The notes under the pieces are model-generated. The model worked only from the letters and a program-made list of their open reading frames with translations, had not been told where the DNA came from and searched no databases. Shown here one piece after another: positions 31,864 to 41,091 of a stretch of 64,000 nt of DNA. The translations under genes and the position numbers were made by a program. Within the stretch, counting starts at the first letter, position 1. Every line of letters begins with the position of its first letter. This DNA comes from Bacillota bacterium (GTDB taxonomy: Bacteria > Bacillota > Clostridia > Oscillospirales > Ruminococcaceae), in NCBI GenBank assembly GCA_023388515.1, contig JAEWGD010000038.1:62001-126000 (forward strand), in the 5' to 3' direction.

Positions 31864-32691
31864 ATGAAGAATAAAAAGACAATACTAACATCATCAAAAG
31901 GGTTGCTTATAGGATCATCAATGCTTGTTCCTGGAGTTAGTGGTGGAACGATGGCAATAATTTTAGGGATATATGATGAATTAATTAGTTCTATAAATAA
32001 TTTTTTTAAGGATTTTAAGAAAAGTTTCTTTTTCCTAATGCAATTTTGTATTGGTGCGGGTATAGGTTTTGTTCTATTCGCAAAGCTGATTTCAACAGCG
32101 TTGGACAAGTACGAGCTACCAATGATGTATTTGTTTATAGGTGCTATTTTGGGTGGGATTCCACTTTTAATTAAGCAAACAGAAATTAAAAAGGATAATA
32201 AAAAGCAGATTTTATTCGGAGCTATCGCTGGATTACTTGGACTGGCTTTAGTTGTATTCCTTGATAAAATGCCTAAAAGCTCATTTGAGTTTGATGCAAA
32301 TATTACACCGAAGTTACTTGCAATGCAAGTAATTACTGGGTTTATTATAGCTATTGCTCTTGTTCTGCCTGGAATAAGCACCTCACATATGTTATTAGTG
32401 CTTGGTATGTATCCAGCGTTTCTTTTAGCCCTTGAAAACCCATTTGATAATATTTTATTTCTTGGATTTCTTGGAATCAGTGTTGTAATAGGTGTATTTG
32501 TTATTACAAGACCTCTTGAGTTGGCTATGAAAAAATACCCACAGATAACATATTGTGCGATAATTGGATTTGTAGCAGGTTCGGTTATAACTGTATTTCC
32601 TGGTTTCCCAACAGGAATAGAGATATTAATATGTGCTATAACTCTTGCTTTAGGTTGCTTAGCAATTAATCGCATAACAAAGGTTAGCTAG
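31864..32691 (+). CDS. DUF368 membrane protein (PopT-like undecaprenyl phosphate transporter)
   Basis: A 275-residue polytopic protein with the two family signatures MLVPGVSGGTMAIILGIYD and VLPGISTSHMLLVLGMYP, which are internal repeats on re-entrant helices. DUF368 proteins (PopT) return undecaprenyl phosphate to the cytosolic face for cell-wall synthesis. AGGGGA precedes the ATG. The long open frame on the opposite strand is a shadow. It is followed by ruvC in the same direction after 237 bp. Confidence 0.9.
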   Translation: MKNKKTILTSSKGLLIGSSMLVPGVSGGTMAIILGIYDELISSINNFFKDFKKSFFFLMQFCIGAGIGFVLFAKLISTALDKYELPMMYLFIGAILGGIPLLIKQTEIKKDNKKQILFGAIAGLLGLALVVFLDKMPKSSFEFDANITPKLLAMQVITGFIIAIALVLPGISTSHMLLVLGMYPAFLLALENPFDNILFLGFLGISVVIGVFVITRPLELAMKKYPQITYCAIIGFVAGSVITVFPGFPTGIEILICAITLALGCLAINRITKVS

Positions 32692-32726
32692 ATAATTAGC
32701 TAGGTTTATCATTGATGTATACTCTC

Positions 32727-32799
32727 ATAGCGAATGAGATTACCTCTTTTCAGTTTGACTTATTAGCTTAACTGTAACACAGGTTTTCATATTCGCTAT
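32727..32799. repeat. Inverted repeat in the popT-ruvC gap
   Basis: ATAGCGAAT and ATTCGCTAT form a 9-bp perfect dyad with 55 bp between. Just upstream, TTAGCTAG is repeated after the popT stop (32685-32704). It may be a structured 3' UTR. Confidence 0.35.
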
Positions 32800-32848
32800 T
32801 GTTGTTATATAAAATAATGCTTTTTAATTTACAATATATTATTTTTTG

Positions 32849-32878
32849 TTGAAATATGTGTTGGAAATATGTTATAAT
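32849..32878 (+). promoter_or_regulatory. Promoter of ruvC
   Basis: TTGAAA, an 18-bp spacer and TATAAT, about 50 bp before the ruvC start. Confidence 0.5.
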
Positions 32879-32928
32879 ATTACTAAAAGCAAATTAGTTA
32901 TAGTTAAGAAATAATTTGAGGTGTTTAA

Positions 32929-33426
32929 TTGAGAATAATCGGTATTGACCCTGGATATGCGATAGTCGGATTTGGTGTTGTGGAATATGATGGGCATAAA
33001 TTTGTCCCTATTGAGTATGGAGCAATTACTACTGAAGCTAATACTCCGTTTCCTCTTAGGCTGAAAAGTATTTATGATGATATGGAATTTATTTTGGATA
33101 AGTATAAGCCAGAACGTTTTGCGATTGAAAAGCTGTTTTTCACTTCAAACCAAAAAACAGGAATTGACGTTGCACAGGCAAGGGGTATACTTGTTCTTTC
33201 GGCTGTATCAAGGGGGATACCTATTTTTGAATATACACCGTTACAGGTTAAGCAAGCAGTTGTTGGATACGGTAGAGCAGAAAAGAGTCAAGTTATGGAT
33301 ATGACTAAAAGGATTTTGAATTTGCAACAAATACCAAAGCCTGATGATGCAGCAGATGCATTAGCTATTGCTATATGTGATGCTCATTGTTCAAATTCGA
33401 ATAGAATTAATTGTGGATGTAGGTGA
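32929..33426 (+). CDS. ruvC: Holliday junction endonuclease RuvC
   Basis: A 165-residue RuvC with the catalytic acids visible: Asp in IIGIDPGYAIVGFG, Glu in FAIEKLFF, and the Asp pair in PDDAADALAIA. It cuts Holliday junctions processed by RuvAB. The TTG start at 32929 is the only start that gives MRIIGIDPG and follows GAGGTG. It is first of an interrupted ruvC-LRR-ruvA-ruvB run. Confidence 0.96.
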   Translation: MRIIGIDPGYAIVGFGVVEYDGHKFVPIEYGAITTEANTPFPLRLKSIYDDMEFILDKYKPERFAIEKLFFTSNQKTGIDVAQARGILVLSAVSRGIPIFEYTPLQVKQAVVGYGRAEKSQVMDMTKRILNLQQIPKPDDAADALAIAICDAHCSNSNRINCGCR

Positions 33427-33432
33427 TTTTAA

Positions 33433-34464
33433 ATGAATTATGGACAGTTGTTTAATTATGTTGTAGAAGACGAAAAAGTTATTATTGAGTCTGCTGTTTC
33501 TAAAAATACTACAGAAGTAGTTATTCCAAGTTCGATTTCGGGTATTCCTGTTGTTGGGATAGCAAATGATGCTTTTAGTAGATGCAAACAGCTGAGAAGG
33601 GTAGTTATTTCTGATACAGTTGAAATAATTGGTGATGGTGCATTTAATGAATGTGTTGATTTGGCATATGTAAAGCTACCTTGCAAGTTAAAAAGGATTA
33701 GCGATAATACATTTAGTAATTGCCGTAAGTTAGATGAGATTATTATTCCTGATACGGTTATAGAGATAGGTGCTGAAGCATTCTGTGGCTGCAATTCTCT
33801 TAGGGAATTGATTATTCCTAGTGGTGTTAAACAAATTAAGGAGAGAGTTTTTGCTGATTGTATAAAGCTGTCAAGCATTGCTTTTCTTTCAGGAGATTGC
33901 AGTATCGGCTTTAGAGCATTTTTTCATTGCAGAAACTTAAAATCGGCTACTATGAGATATGAATATACTAAACTGGATTTTTATGCACATCCAGAGCTTG
34001 CAGGAGTACGAGAAATTAAGGTTAGAATTTATGAAGGTGACGGCGAATATAAAGAGCATAAGGTTTTTGTGCCAACAGATGAATTGAAGACAGAGGGATA
34101 TAATGCTATTCACCGTGAATATTGTCGGTTATTTAAAAATGGATTTACTTGGGGAGGGTATGATAAGGCATATTCTTCGCTGAATGATATGGAAAAAAGG
34201 ATTGATGTTTCAGCATATAGAATGATATGCAGAGATGGTCTTACTGAAGAGATGGAAAAGGATTACTATTCATTTTTGAAAAAGAATTCAAAAGTTGCAA
34301 TTAATCAGTTTTTAGATTATAATGATATAGCTGGACTTGAGGTTATGGCTGATATTGGAAGTATAAACAAATTTAATATAGGTAAAAATATAAAGCTTGC
34401 TGAGAAGATGAAAAGGGATAAGTGTAAGGAATTTCTTGTTAAATATAAAAGCACACGATTATAA
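33433..34464 (+). CDS. BspA-like leucine-rich repeat protein, cytosolic
   Basis: A 343-residue protein. Residues ~25-175 contain about five BspA/Treponema-type LRR_5 repeats of ~23 residues (for example IANDAFSRCKQLRRVVISDT, IGDGAFNECVDLAYVKLP). The second half is charged and helical with no repeats (YKEHKVFVPTDELKTEGYNA, KKNSKVAINQFLDYND). There is no signal peptide, unlike most surface BspA-like proteins, and the ribosome site is weak. It starts 6 bp after ruvC and ends 32 bp before ruvA. The likely role is a protein-binding scaffold; no function is assigned. Confidence 0.8.
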   Translation: MNYGQLFNYVVEDEKVIIESAVSKNTTEVVIPSSISGIPVVGIANDAFSRCKQLRRVVISDTVEIIGDGAFNECVDLAYVKLPCKLKRISDNTFSNCRKLDEIIIPDTVIEIGAEAFCGCNSLRELIIPSGVKQIKERVFADCIKLSSIAFLSGDCSIGFRAFFHCRNLKSATMRYEYTKLDFYAHPELAGVREIKVRIYEGDGEYKEHKVFVPTDELKTEGYNAIHREYCRLFKNGFTWGGYDKAYSSLNDMEKRIDVSAYRMICRDGLTEEMEKDYYSFLKKNSKVAINQFLDYNDIAGLEVMADIGSINKFNIGKNIKLAEKMKRDKCKEFLVKYKSTRL

Positions 34465-34496
34465 GGTTTATTTGAAATTATGGAGGCAGTTTTAAT

Positions 34497-35102
34497 ATGA
34501 TTTATAGCGTAAGGGGCGAATTAATTGCTAAAGAAATATCTTTGGTAGTTATTGAATGTTCTGGAGTTGGATATGCTTGCAGAACAACGTTAGCAACCCT
34601 TTCACAGATTGGTAATCTTGGTGAGGAAGTTAGATTATATACCTATTTGAATGTTCGAGAGGATTCTATGGAGTTGTTTGGGTTTCATACTCTTGATGAG
34701 TTGAATTGCTTTAAGATGTTAACTACTGTTTCAGGGGTAGGACCTAAAGCAGGACTTTCGATACTTTCTGATATAAGCGTAGAAAAGTTTGCACTTATTG
34801 TTGCATCTGGTGATAGTAAAGCTTTGACAAAGGTTAAAGGTATAGGTCCAAAGATTGCACAACGAATTGTGTTGGAATTAAAGGATAAAATTGCTAAGGA
34901 GGGCTTTTCTTCTACTGGAGAAGGGTTGGATTTTGAGCCTATTTTGAGTGACTCAAATACTGGAGAGGCAATGTCTGCGTTAGTAGTTCTTGGCTATTCT
35001 CAATCAGATGTAGCACCAATAATTGCCAAGTTAGACCAAAATCTTTCTTCATCAGAGATGATAAAACAGGTGTTGAAGATGATTGGTAAAAAGTTTGAAT
35101 AG
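34497..35102 (+). CDS. ruvA: Holliday junction branch migration protein RuvA
   Basis: A 201-residue protein with the N-terminal OB fold (MIYSVRGELIAKEISLVVIE), two helix-hairpin-helix motifs (TTVSGVGPKAGLSILSD and LTKVKGIGPKIAQRIVLELKDK) and the C-terminal RuvB-binding three-helix domain (EAMSALVVLGYS). Its tetramer binds the junction and loads RuvB. GGAGGC precedes the ATG. Confidence 0.97.
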   Translation: MIYSVRGELIAKEISLVVIECSGVGYACRTTLATLSQIGNLGEEVRLYTYLNVREDSMELFGFHTLDELNCFKMLTTVSGVGPKAGLSILSDISVEKFALIVASGDSKALTKVKGIGPKIAQRIVLELKDKIAKEGFSSTGEGLDFEPILSDSNTGEAMSALVVLGYSQSDVAPIIAKLDQNLSSSEMIKQVLKMIGKKFE

Positions 35103-35158
35103 AAAATAGATTTTTATACTATAAATATTACTGAAAAATATATTCTGGAGGGATTTTC

Positions 35159-36205
35159 TTGATAGAAACAGGTGATATGGAACTTGAAAACAGAATGACA
35201 ACACCTGAATATACAACTAACGATAATGAAATAGATTATTCACTAAGACCTAAAACCTTACAGGAATATATTGGGCAGGATAAGGTTAAGGAGAATCTTG
35301 CTATATATATAGAGGCGGCTAAGCGTAGGGAAGAGCCACTTGACCATGTGCTTTTATATGGTCCTCCTGGACTTGGAAAAACCACGCTAGCGGGCATAAT
35401 TGCTAATGAAATGGGTGTAAATCTGCGTATAACATCAGGACCTGCAATAGAAAAGCCAGGAGATTTGGCAGCGTTGCTTACTAATCTTACTGAAAATGAT
35501 GTGTTGTTTATTGATGAAATACACAGGCTTTCTCGTGCGATAGAGGAGATATTATACCCAGCACTTGAGGATAATGCATTGGATATAATGATAGGAAAAG
35601 GCCCTTCTGCACGTTCTATCAGAATTGACTTGCCTAAATTTACACTTGTCGGAGCAACCACAAGAGCAGGACAGCTTACAACACCGTTGAGGGATAGGTT
35701 TGGTGTATTGCTTAGATTAGAGCTTTACAACCACGACCAGTTGTGCGATATAGTTAGAAGAAGTAGTATGATTTTGGGGATACCTTGCGACGCTGAGGGT
35801 GCTATGGAGCTTGCTATGCGAGCAAGAGGAACTCCGAGGATTGCAAATAGATTGCTGAAACGAGTCAGGGATTTTGCTGATGTAATGGGCAATGGTACAA
35901 TTACAAAGGAAATTGCACATATAGCTTTAGATAGGCTTGAGATTGACAGATTAGGGCTTGATAGCCTCGATAAGCGTGTACTTAATATGATTATAAAGGG
36001 GTACAATGGTGGACCTGTTGGAATAGAAACACTTGCTGCGGCTATTGGTGAGGAAGGTATTACCATAGAAGATGTATGCGAACCATTTCTTATGCAGTTG
36101 GGATTTTTATCAAGAACACCACGAGGACGCTGTGTAACAAGGCTTGCTTATGAACATTTGGGTTTAATGTCAAAAGAAAGTGATGATGAGCAGTTGAGCT
36201 TTTAG
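35159..36205 (+). CDS. ruvB: Holliday junction ATPase RuvB
   Basis: A 348-residue AAA+ motor: SLRPKTLQEYIGQDKVKENL, Walker A LLYGPPGLGKTTLA, Walker B VLFIDEIHRLSRAIEEILYPA, sensor 1 FTLVGATTRAG, arginine finger PLRDRFG, and a winged helix with LSRTPRGR. It drives branch migration with RuvA. The TTG start at 35159 lies 5 bp after GGAGGGA. Confidence 0.97.
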   Translation: MIETGDMELENRMTTPEYTTNDNEIDYSLRPKTLQEYIGQDKVKENLAIYIEAAKRREEPLDHVLLYGPPGLGKTTLAGIIANEMGVNLRITSGPAIEKPGDLAALLTNLTENDVLFIDEIHRLSRAIEEILYPALEDNALDIMIGKGPSARSIRIDLPKFTLVGATTRAGQLTTPLRDRFGVLLRLELYNHDQLCDIVRRSSMILGIPCDAEGAMELAMRARGTPRIANRLLKRVRDFADVMGNGTITKEIAHIALDRLEIDRLGLDSLDKRVLNMIIKGYNGGPVGIETLAAAIGEEGITIEDVCEPFLMQLGFLSRTPRGRCVTRLAYEHLGLMSKESDDEQLSF

Positions 36206-36246
36206 TTGGGAATTTAGCGTTATTATATAAAAGGAGACAGTGTATA

Positions 36247-37602
36247 ATGGGAAGATTATTTGGAACAGATGGCGTAAGGGGAATAGCAATTACAGAATTA
36301 ACTTGTGAGCTTGCAATGCAGATAGGTAGGGCGGCGGCGTTGGTGCTTACAAAGCAGATGAGCCATAAGCCAACGATATATATTGGAAAAGATACAAGAA
36401 TTTCATCTGACATATTAGAATCAGCACTTGTTGCAGGGATTTGTTCAGTTGGAGCAAATGCTGAAATACTTGGTGTTGTGCCAACTCCTGCTGTTGCATC
36501 ACTTGTACGAAAAAATTGTGTTGATGCAGGTGTTATGATTTCAGCATCACACAACAGCATGGAGTTTAATGGAATAAAGTTGTTTTCATCAACTGGATAT
36601 AAGCTTTCAGATGAAATTGAGGAGGAAATTGAAAGGCTTATTTTAGATAATCCAGAAGAGATTACTCTTGCTTCTAACGAAAATGTTGGAAAGGTGTCCT
36701 ATTACAAAGACGCACAGTGGGATTACATAAGATATGTTATGAAGGCTTGTTCAACAGCTGATTTAAAGGGCATGAGAGTTGCTCTTGATTGTGCTAATGG
36801 AAGTGCCTCTGTTACTGCTGAAAAGTTGTTTTCGGGCATGGGTGCAACTTGCTTTATGCTGAGTGCTAATCCTGATGGAACAAATATAAATGATAAATGT
36901 GGCTCAACTCATATGGGAAATCTCATGAAATTTGTTAAGGAAAATAAGTGTCATGTTGGAATAGCTTTTGATGGTGATGCTGATAGATGTCTTGCTGTTG
37001 ATGAAAACGGGGCTCTTATTGACGGAGATAAGCTTATCGCTATATGTGCAAAATCATATAAGGATGCAGGCAAGCTTAAAAATGATACAGCAGTAGTTAC
37101 TGTTATGACTAATATAGGATTTTCATATTTTGCAAAGGAAAATAATATAAGCATTGTAAGTTCAAAGGTTGGCGATAGATATGTGCTTGAAAAGATGATT
37201 GAGGGTGGATATAATATTGGTGGTGAGCAGAGTGGACATATTATTTTCCTTGATGACGCTACAACTGGTGATGGACAGCTTTCTGGATTAAAGGTGATGG
37301 AGATTCTTGCAAAATCTGGGAAGAGGATGTCGGAGCTTGCTACAATAATGGAATGCTTTCCACAGATAATGATTAATGTAAAAATAAATGCAGATGGCAA
37401 AGAAGTATGGAAAAATGACAGTGATGTCACAGATTTAATCGAAAAGCATGAAAAAACACTTGGTGATAAGGGTAGAATATTAGTAAGAGAAAGTGGAACA
37501 GAGCCACTGATTAGAGTAATGATAGAGGGCAGAAATTTTGAGCTTATTAACACAATGGCAGTAGAAATTTCTGATAAGATAAGAGAAAAGTTCGGGGCAT
37601 AA
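36247..37602 (+). CDS. glmM: Phosphoglucosamine mutase
   Basis: A 451-residue member of the phosphohexomutase family that makes glucosamine-1-phosphate for UDP-GlcNAc and peptidoglycan. Seen: MGRLFGTDGVRGIA, the phosphoserine loop VMISASHNSMEFNGIKLF, the metal loop AFDGDADRCLAVD, the sugar-binding GGEQSGHI and the phosphate-binding RESGTEPLIRVMIEG. AAAGGAGAC precedes the ATG. The 200-codon frame on the opposite strand is a shadow. Confidence 0.95.
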   Translation: MGRLFGTDGVRGIAITELTCELAMQIGRAAALVLTKQMSHKPTIYIGKDTRISSDILESALVAGICSVGANAEILGVVPTPAVASLVRKNCVDAGVMISASHNSMEFNGIKLFSSTGYKLSDEIEEEIERLILDNPEEITLASNENVGKVSYYKDAQWDYIRYVMKACSTADLKGMRVALDCANGSASVTAEKLFSGMGATCFMLSANPDGTNINDKCGSTHMGNLMKFVKENKCHVGIAFDGDADRCLAVDENGALIDGDKLIAICAKSYKDAGKLKNDTAVVTVMTNIGFSYFAKENNISIVSSKVGDRYVLEKMIEGGYNIGGEQSGHIIFLDDATTGDGQLSGLKVMEILAKSGKRMSELATIMECFPQIMINVKINADGKEVWKNDSDVTDLIEKHEKTLGDKGRILVRESGTEPLIRVMIEGRNFELINTMAVEISDKIREKFGA

Positions 37603-37628
37603 TAAATAGAAATTATAGGAGAAATATA

Positions 37629-38492
37629 TTGAGAATTGCTGATAAATGGACGGAATACCGTCTTATAGATACATCAAATGGTGATAAGCTTGAGGATTGG
37701 AACGGAGTAACGCTAATTCGTCCCGACCCACAGATTATATGGAAAACACCCCGTAAAACTGATATGTGGGGTAAGGCAGATGGGCATTATCATCGTTCTT
37801 CAGCTGGTGGTGGAAGTTGGACTTTTAGGAAAGATGTTACTCAGGCATGGCAGATTTCATACGGTAATCTTGTTTTTAATATAAAACCAACTGGCTTTAA
37901 ACATACGGGTTTGTTTCCCGAACAGGCTGTTAACTGGGACTTTATGTCTGATAAAATTAAATCATCATTCACACAGGTTAATGTGCTGAATTTGTTTGCT
38001 TATACGGGTGGAGCAACTCTTGCTTGTGCTGATGCTGGGGCAAATGTTTGTCATGTTGATGCGTCTAAGGGTATGGTTTCGTGGGCGAGGGAGAACGCTG
38101 GGGCATCTAATCTTTCGGATAAGCCTATACGTTGGATTGTTGATGATTGTGAGAAGTTTGTTGCAAGGGAAATTAAGCGTGACAGAAGCTATGATGCAAT
38201 AATTATGGACCCTCCTTCATATGGCAGAGGTCCTAATGGCGAGGTTTGGAAGCTTGAGGATAATATATACGACCTTGTTGAGCTGTGTTCAAGGTTGTTG
38301 AGTAGGAAACCTCTTTTCTTTGTGCTTAACAGCTATACAACAGGGCTTTCACCATCGGTTATGGGATATATTTTAGGCGAAGTTCTGGTAAAAAGGTTTG
38401 GCGGAACGGTTAGCTTTGATGAAATCGGATTGCCTGTTGAAACTGGAGAAATGTGTTTGCCATGTGGTTCGACTGCAATTTGGCAGGCTTAG
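37629..38492 (+). CDS. Class I SAM methyltransferase (RlmI/COG1092-like)
   Basis: A 287-residue protein with a SAM-binding Rossmann domain: VLNLFAYTGGATLACADAGA (motif I), CHVDASKGMVSWARENA, and YDAIIMDPPSYGRGPNGE, the DPPSY catalytic-type motif of rRNA m5C/m7G methyltransferases of COG1092. The N-terminal ~100 residues have a beta-rich segment rather than the PUA domain of RlmI. The likely substrate is 23S rRNA, not proven. The TTG start follows AGGAGA. Confidence 0.8.
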   Translation: MRIADKWTEYRLIDTSNGDKLEDWNGVTLIRPDPQIIWKTPRKTDMWGKADGHYHRSSAGGGSWTFRKDVTQAWQISYGNLVFNIKPTGFKHTGLFPEQAVNWDFMSDKIKSSFTQVNVLNLFAYTGGATLACADAGANVCHVDASKGMVSWARENAGASNLSDKPIRWIVDDCEKFVAREIKRDRSYDAIIMDPPSYGRGPNGEVWKLEDNIYDLVELCSRLLSRKPLFFVLNSYTTGLSPSVMGYILGEVLVKRFGGTVSFDEIGLPVETGEMCLPCGSTAIWQA

Positions 38493-38516
38493 AAAAAGCT
38501 TTTCGGAGGTGTTGTT

Positions 38517-39383
38517 ATGGGTAATATTATAAAAACCGATGATGTTTATTTTTATTATGAAAGTCAATATTCAACGGAGGAAGAAAAGGCAAAATCTCCT
38601 GTAAAGGAAATTTTAAAGGGGATAAATTTAGATATAAATAAGGGCGAATTTATCGCTGTTTTAGGGCATAATGGTTCGGGAAAATCTACCTTTGCAAAGC
38701 ATCTTAATGCAATATTATTGCCTACAGGTGGCACAATTTACATTGAGGGCATTGATACAAAACTTGAGGATAAGCATTTTAATATTCGACAACGGGTTGG
38801 CATGGTTTTTCAAAACCCTGATAATCAAATTGTTGCAACAGTTGTTGAGGAAGATGTAGCTTTTGCGTTGGAAAACTTGGGCGTTGAGCCAAAGGAAATG
38901 CGTAAGCGTGTTGACGAGGCACTAAAAGCTGTTGATATGTATGATTATCGTGAACACGCACCACATCAGCTTTCAGGGGGGCAGAAACAGCGTGTTGCCA
39001 TAGCTGGTGTAATTGCTATGCGTCCTGAATGTATTGTCCTTGATGAGCCGACTGCGATGCTTGACCCAAAGGGCAGGCAGGAGGTTTTAAAAACTATAAG
39101 AATGCTCAATAGGGATTTTGGTATTACTATTGTTGCGATAACACATTATATGGATGAGGCAGCAGAGGCTGACAGAGTTATTGTTATGGATGAGGGCAAG
39201 GTTATTCTTGATGATACACCAAAAGAGGTGTTTTCAAAGGTAGAACTGCTTAAATCGGTGGGGCTTGATGTTCCACAGGTAACGGAGCTGATTTATGAGC
39301 TTAATAAGCATGGTTTAGGTATTGATGGACAGATAATAACAGAAGAGGAGTGCGTTGAGGCACTTATGAAAATTCTAGCGTAA
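38517..39383 (+). CDS. ecfA1: ECF transporter ATPase, EcfA1
   Basis: A 288-residue ABC ATPase of the energy-coupling-factor module for vitamin and micronutrient uptake. Walker A VLGHNGSGKSTFAKHLN, Q loop GMVFQNPDNQ, signature HQLSGGQKQRVAIAG and Walker B CIVLDEPTAMLDPKGR are intact. It is paired with a second ATPase and EcfT. No S component is next to it, so it probably serves several substrate-binding subunits encoded elsewhere (group II). Confidence 0.95.
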   Translation: MGNIIKTDDVYFYYESQYSTEEEKAKSPVKEILKGINLDINKGEFIAVLGHNGSGKSTFAKHLNAILLPTGGTIYIEGIDTKLEDKHFNIRQRVGMVFQNPDNQIVATVVEEDVAFALENLGVEPKEMRKRVDEALKAVDMYDYREHAPHQLSGGQKQRVAIAGVIAMRPECIVLDEPTAMLDPKGRQEVLKTIRMLNRDFGITIVAITHYMDEAAEADRVIVMDEGKVILDDTPKEVFSKVELLKSVGLDVPQVTELIYELNKHGLGIDGQIITEEECVEALMKILA

Positions 39384-39396
39384 ATGAGGTATTCGC

Positions 39397-40269
39397 TTGG
39401 GCATTATTAAAACTGAAGATTTAACCTATACATATAGTGTAGGAACTCCATTTGAGAAAAAAGCGATTGATAATATCAATATTGAAATAGAAGAGGGAGA
39501 ACTTGTAGGCATTATCGGGCATACAGGTTCTGGTAAATCAACCTTAATTCAGCATTTTAATGGATTACTAAAGCCTACAAGTGGTAAAATTTTGGTTGAA
39601 GGTAAGGATATATGGGGAAGTAAGGCGAATACTCGTCAAGCAAGGTTTACTGTGGGGTTGGTCTTTCAGTATCCTGAATATCAAATTTTTGAGGAAACTG
39701 TTTATAGGGATATTGCGTTTGGTCCTAAAAATATGGGGCTTAGTTCAGATGAAGTTGACCGTCGAGTTAAGGAAACTGCGATTGCAGTTGGTATTGATGA
39801 GGATTTGCTTCAAAAGTCGCCGTTCGAGTTATCGGGTGGGCAAAAACGTAGGGTTGCAATTGCTGGAGTTATGGCGATGGAGCCGAAAATACTTATACTT
39901 GATGAGCCAACGGCAGGGCTTGACCCAAAAGGTAGAGAAAAAATCCTTAATCTTATTAAGGCACACCATAAAAGAACTGGGTGTACGGTGCTGATTGTTT
40001 CTCATAGCATGGAAGATATAGCTAGATATGCAAGTAAAATACTTGTTATGAATAAGTCGGAGATATTTTACTATGGCATGACTGCTGAAGTTTTCAAGAG
40101 GGCTGATGAGATTTCAAAAATGGGTTTGACAGTACCACAGATTACAAGGGTTATTAATGAACTAAAAAATAGAGGTATCCATATTGAAGATGAAGTTTAT
40201 ACTGTAAAATATGCAAAGGAAATTTTGCTGAAATACCTGTCTGAAAAGGAGGGTAAGGCTTATGATTAA
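39397..40269 (+). CDS. ecfA2: ECF transporter ATPase, EcfA2
   Basis: A 290-residue ATPase partner of EcfA1: Walker A IGHTGSGKSTLIQHFNG, GLVFQYPEYQIFEETVYRDI, signature ELSGGQKRRVAIAG and Walker B LILDEPTAGLDPKGR. The 'YPEYQLFE' Q-loop region is the usual EcfA2 marker. The TTG start at 39397 follows GAGGT, 13 bp after ecfA1. It overlaps ecfT by 8 bp. Confidence 0.95.
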   Translation: MGIIKTEDLTYTYSVGTPFEKKAIDNINIEIEEGELVGIIGHTGSGKSTLIQHFNGLLKPTSGKILVEGKDIWGSKANTRQARFTVGLVFQYPEYQIFEETVYRDIAFGPKNMGLSSDEVDRRVKETAIAVGIDEDLLQKSPFELSGGQKRRVAIAGVMAMEPKILILDEPTAGLDPKGREKILNLIKAHHKRTGCTVLIVSHSMEDIARYASKILVMNKSEIFYYGMTAEVFKRADEISKMGLTVPQITRVINELKNRGIHIEDEVYTVKYAKEILLKYLSEKEGKAYD

Positions 40270-41065
40270 GGATATAACTCTTGGGCAGTATTTTCCAGGA
40301 AACAGCATAGTCCATAGGCTTGACCCAAGATTTAAGATAATAATTACAACAATTTACATTGCAATGCTTTTTATTTCTAGTGGTTTATTAGGACTATTTG
40401 TTGGTGGGGTATTCGCTTTTGGGGCATTGATTTTATCTAAAATTCCATTTAAATTAATACTAAAAAGCTTAAAGCCGTTAATACCAATTTTGCTTTTTAC
40501 ATCAGTGTTTAACCTTTTGTTTATTGATGGGGGAGATGTTTATATAAAATGGGCGTTTATTAAGATAACTGAAGATGGCGTAAATATGACAGTTTATATG
40601 ACAATACGCATTATTTTCTTGATTATTGGCTCATCTCTTTTAACATACACAACTTCACCGATAGCTTTAACTGATGCTATTGAATATTTGTTGTCACCGT
40701 TTAAAAAGCTAAAAATGCCTGTGCATGAGTTTGCTATGATGATGACAATTGCGTTGAGGTTTATACCTACTTTGATAGAGGAAACTGATAAAATTATGTC
40801 TGCACAAAAGGCTAGGGGTGCTGACTTTGAAAGTGGAAAGATTACGCAGAGGGTAAAGGCGTTAATTCCAATATTGATACCACTTTTTGTATCAGCTTTT
40901 AGACGTGCAGAAGATTTAGCACTTGCTATGACTTGCCGTTGTTATCATGGTGGAGAGGGCAGAACACGCCTGAAACAGCTTAAATCTGGGGCAAAGGATT
41001 ATATGGCAACAGCAATTACACTAGTGTTTCTTTCAGGTATAATTATACTGAATATATTGATTTAA
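40262..41065 (+). CDS. ecfT: ECF transporter transmembrane subunit EcfT
   Basis: A 267-residue membrane protein with about five to six spans, starting YFPGNSIVHRLDPRFKI, the standard EcfT opening. Coupling helices carry the Ala-Arg-Gly motif in AQKARGADFESG, and the second one reads TCRCYHGGEGRT, where Arg-Cys replaces Arg-Gly as in many Firmicutes. It links the two ATPases to the S components. Confidence 0.95.
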   Translation: MIKDITLGQYFPGNSIVHRLDPRFKIIITTIYIAMLFISSGLLGLFVGGVFAFGALILSKIPFKLILKSLKPLIPILLFTSVFNLLFIDGGDVYIKWAFIKITEDGVNMTVYMTIRIIFLIIGSSLLTYTTSPIALTDAIEYLLSPFKKLKMPVHEFAMMMTIALRFIPTLIEETDKIMSAQKARGADFESGKITQRVKALIPILIPLFVSAFRRAEDLALAMTCRCYHGGEGRTRLKQLKSGAKDYMATAITLVFLSGIIILNILI

Positions 41066-41091
41066 AGCTTTATGGATAGAGGTTCAAAAAA

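Noticed and set aside
31818..32675. 285-codon open frame on the minus strand
   Set aside because: It lies entirely over the DUF368 gene, which has clear family motifs and a ribosome site; the minus-strand translation is low-complexity Ile/Pro-rich and has no start signals.
36951..37553. 200-codon minus-strand open frame
   Set aside because: Shadow of glmM; Ser/Leu/Ile-biased translation with no motif.
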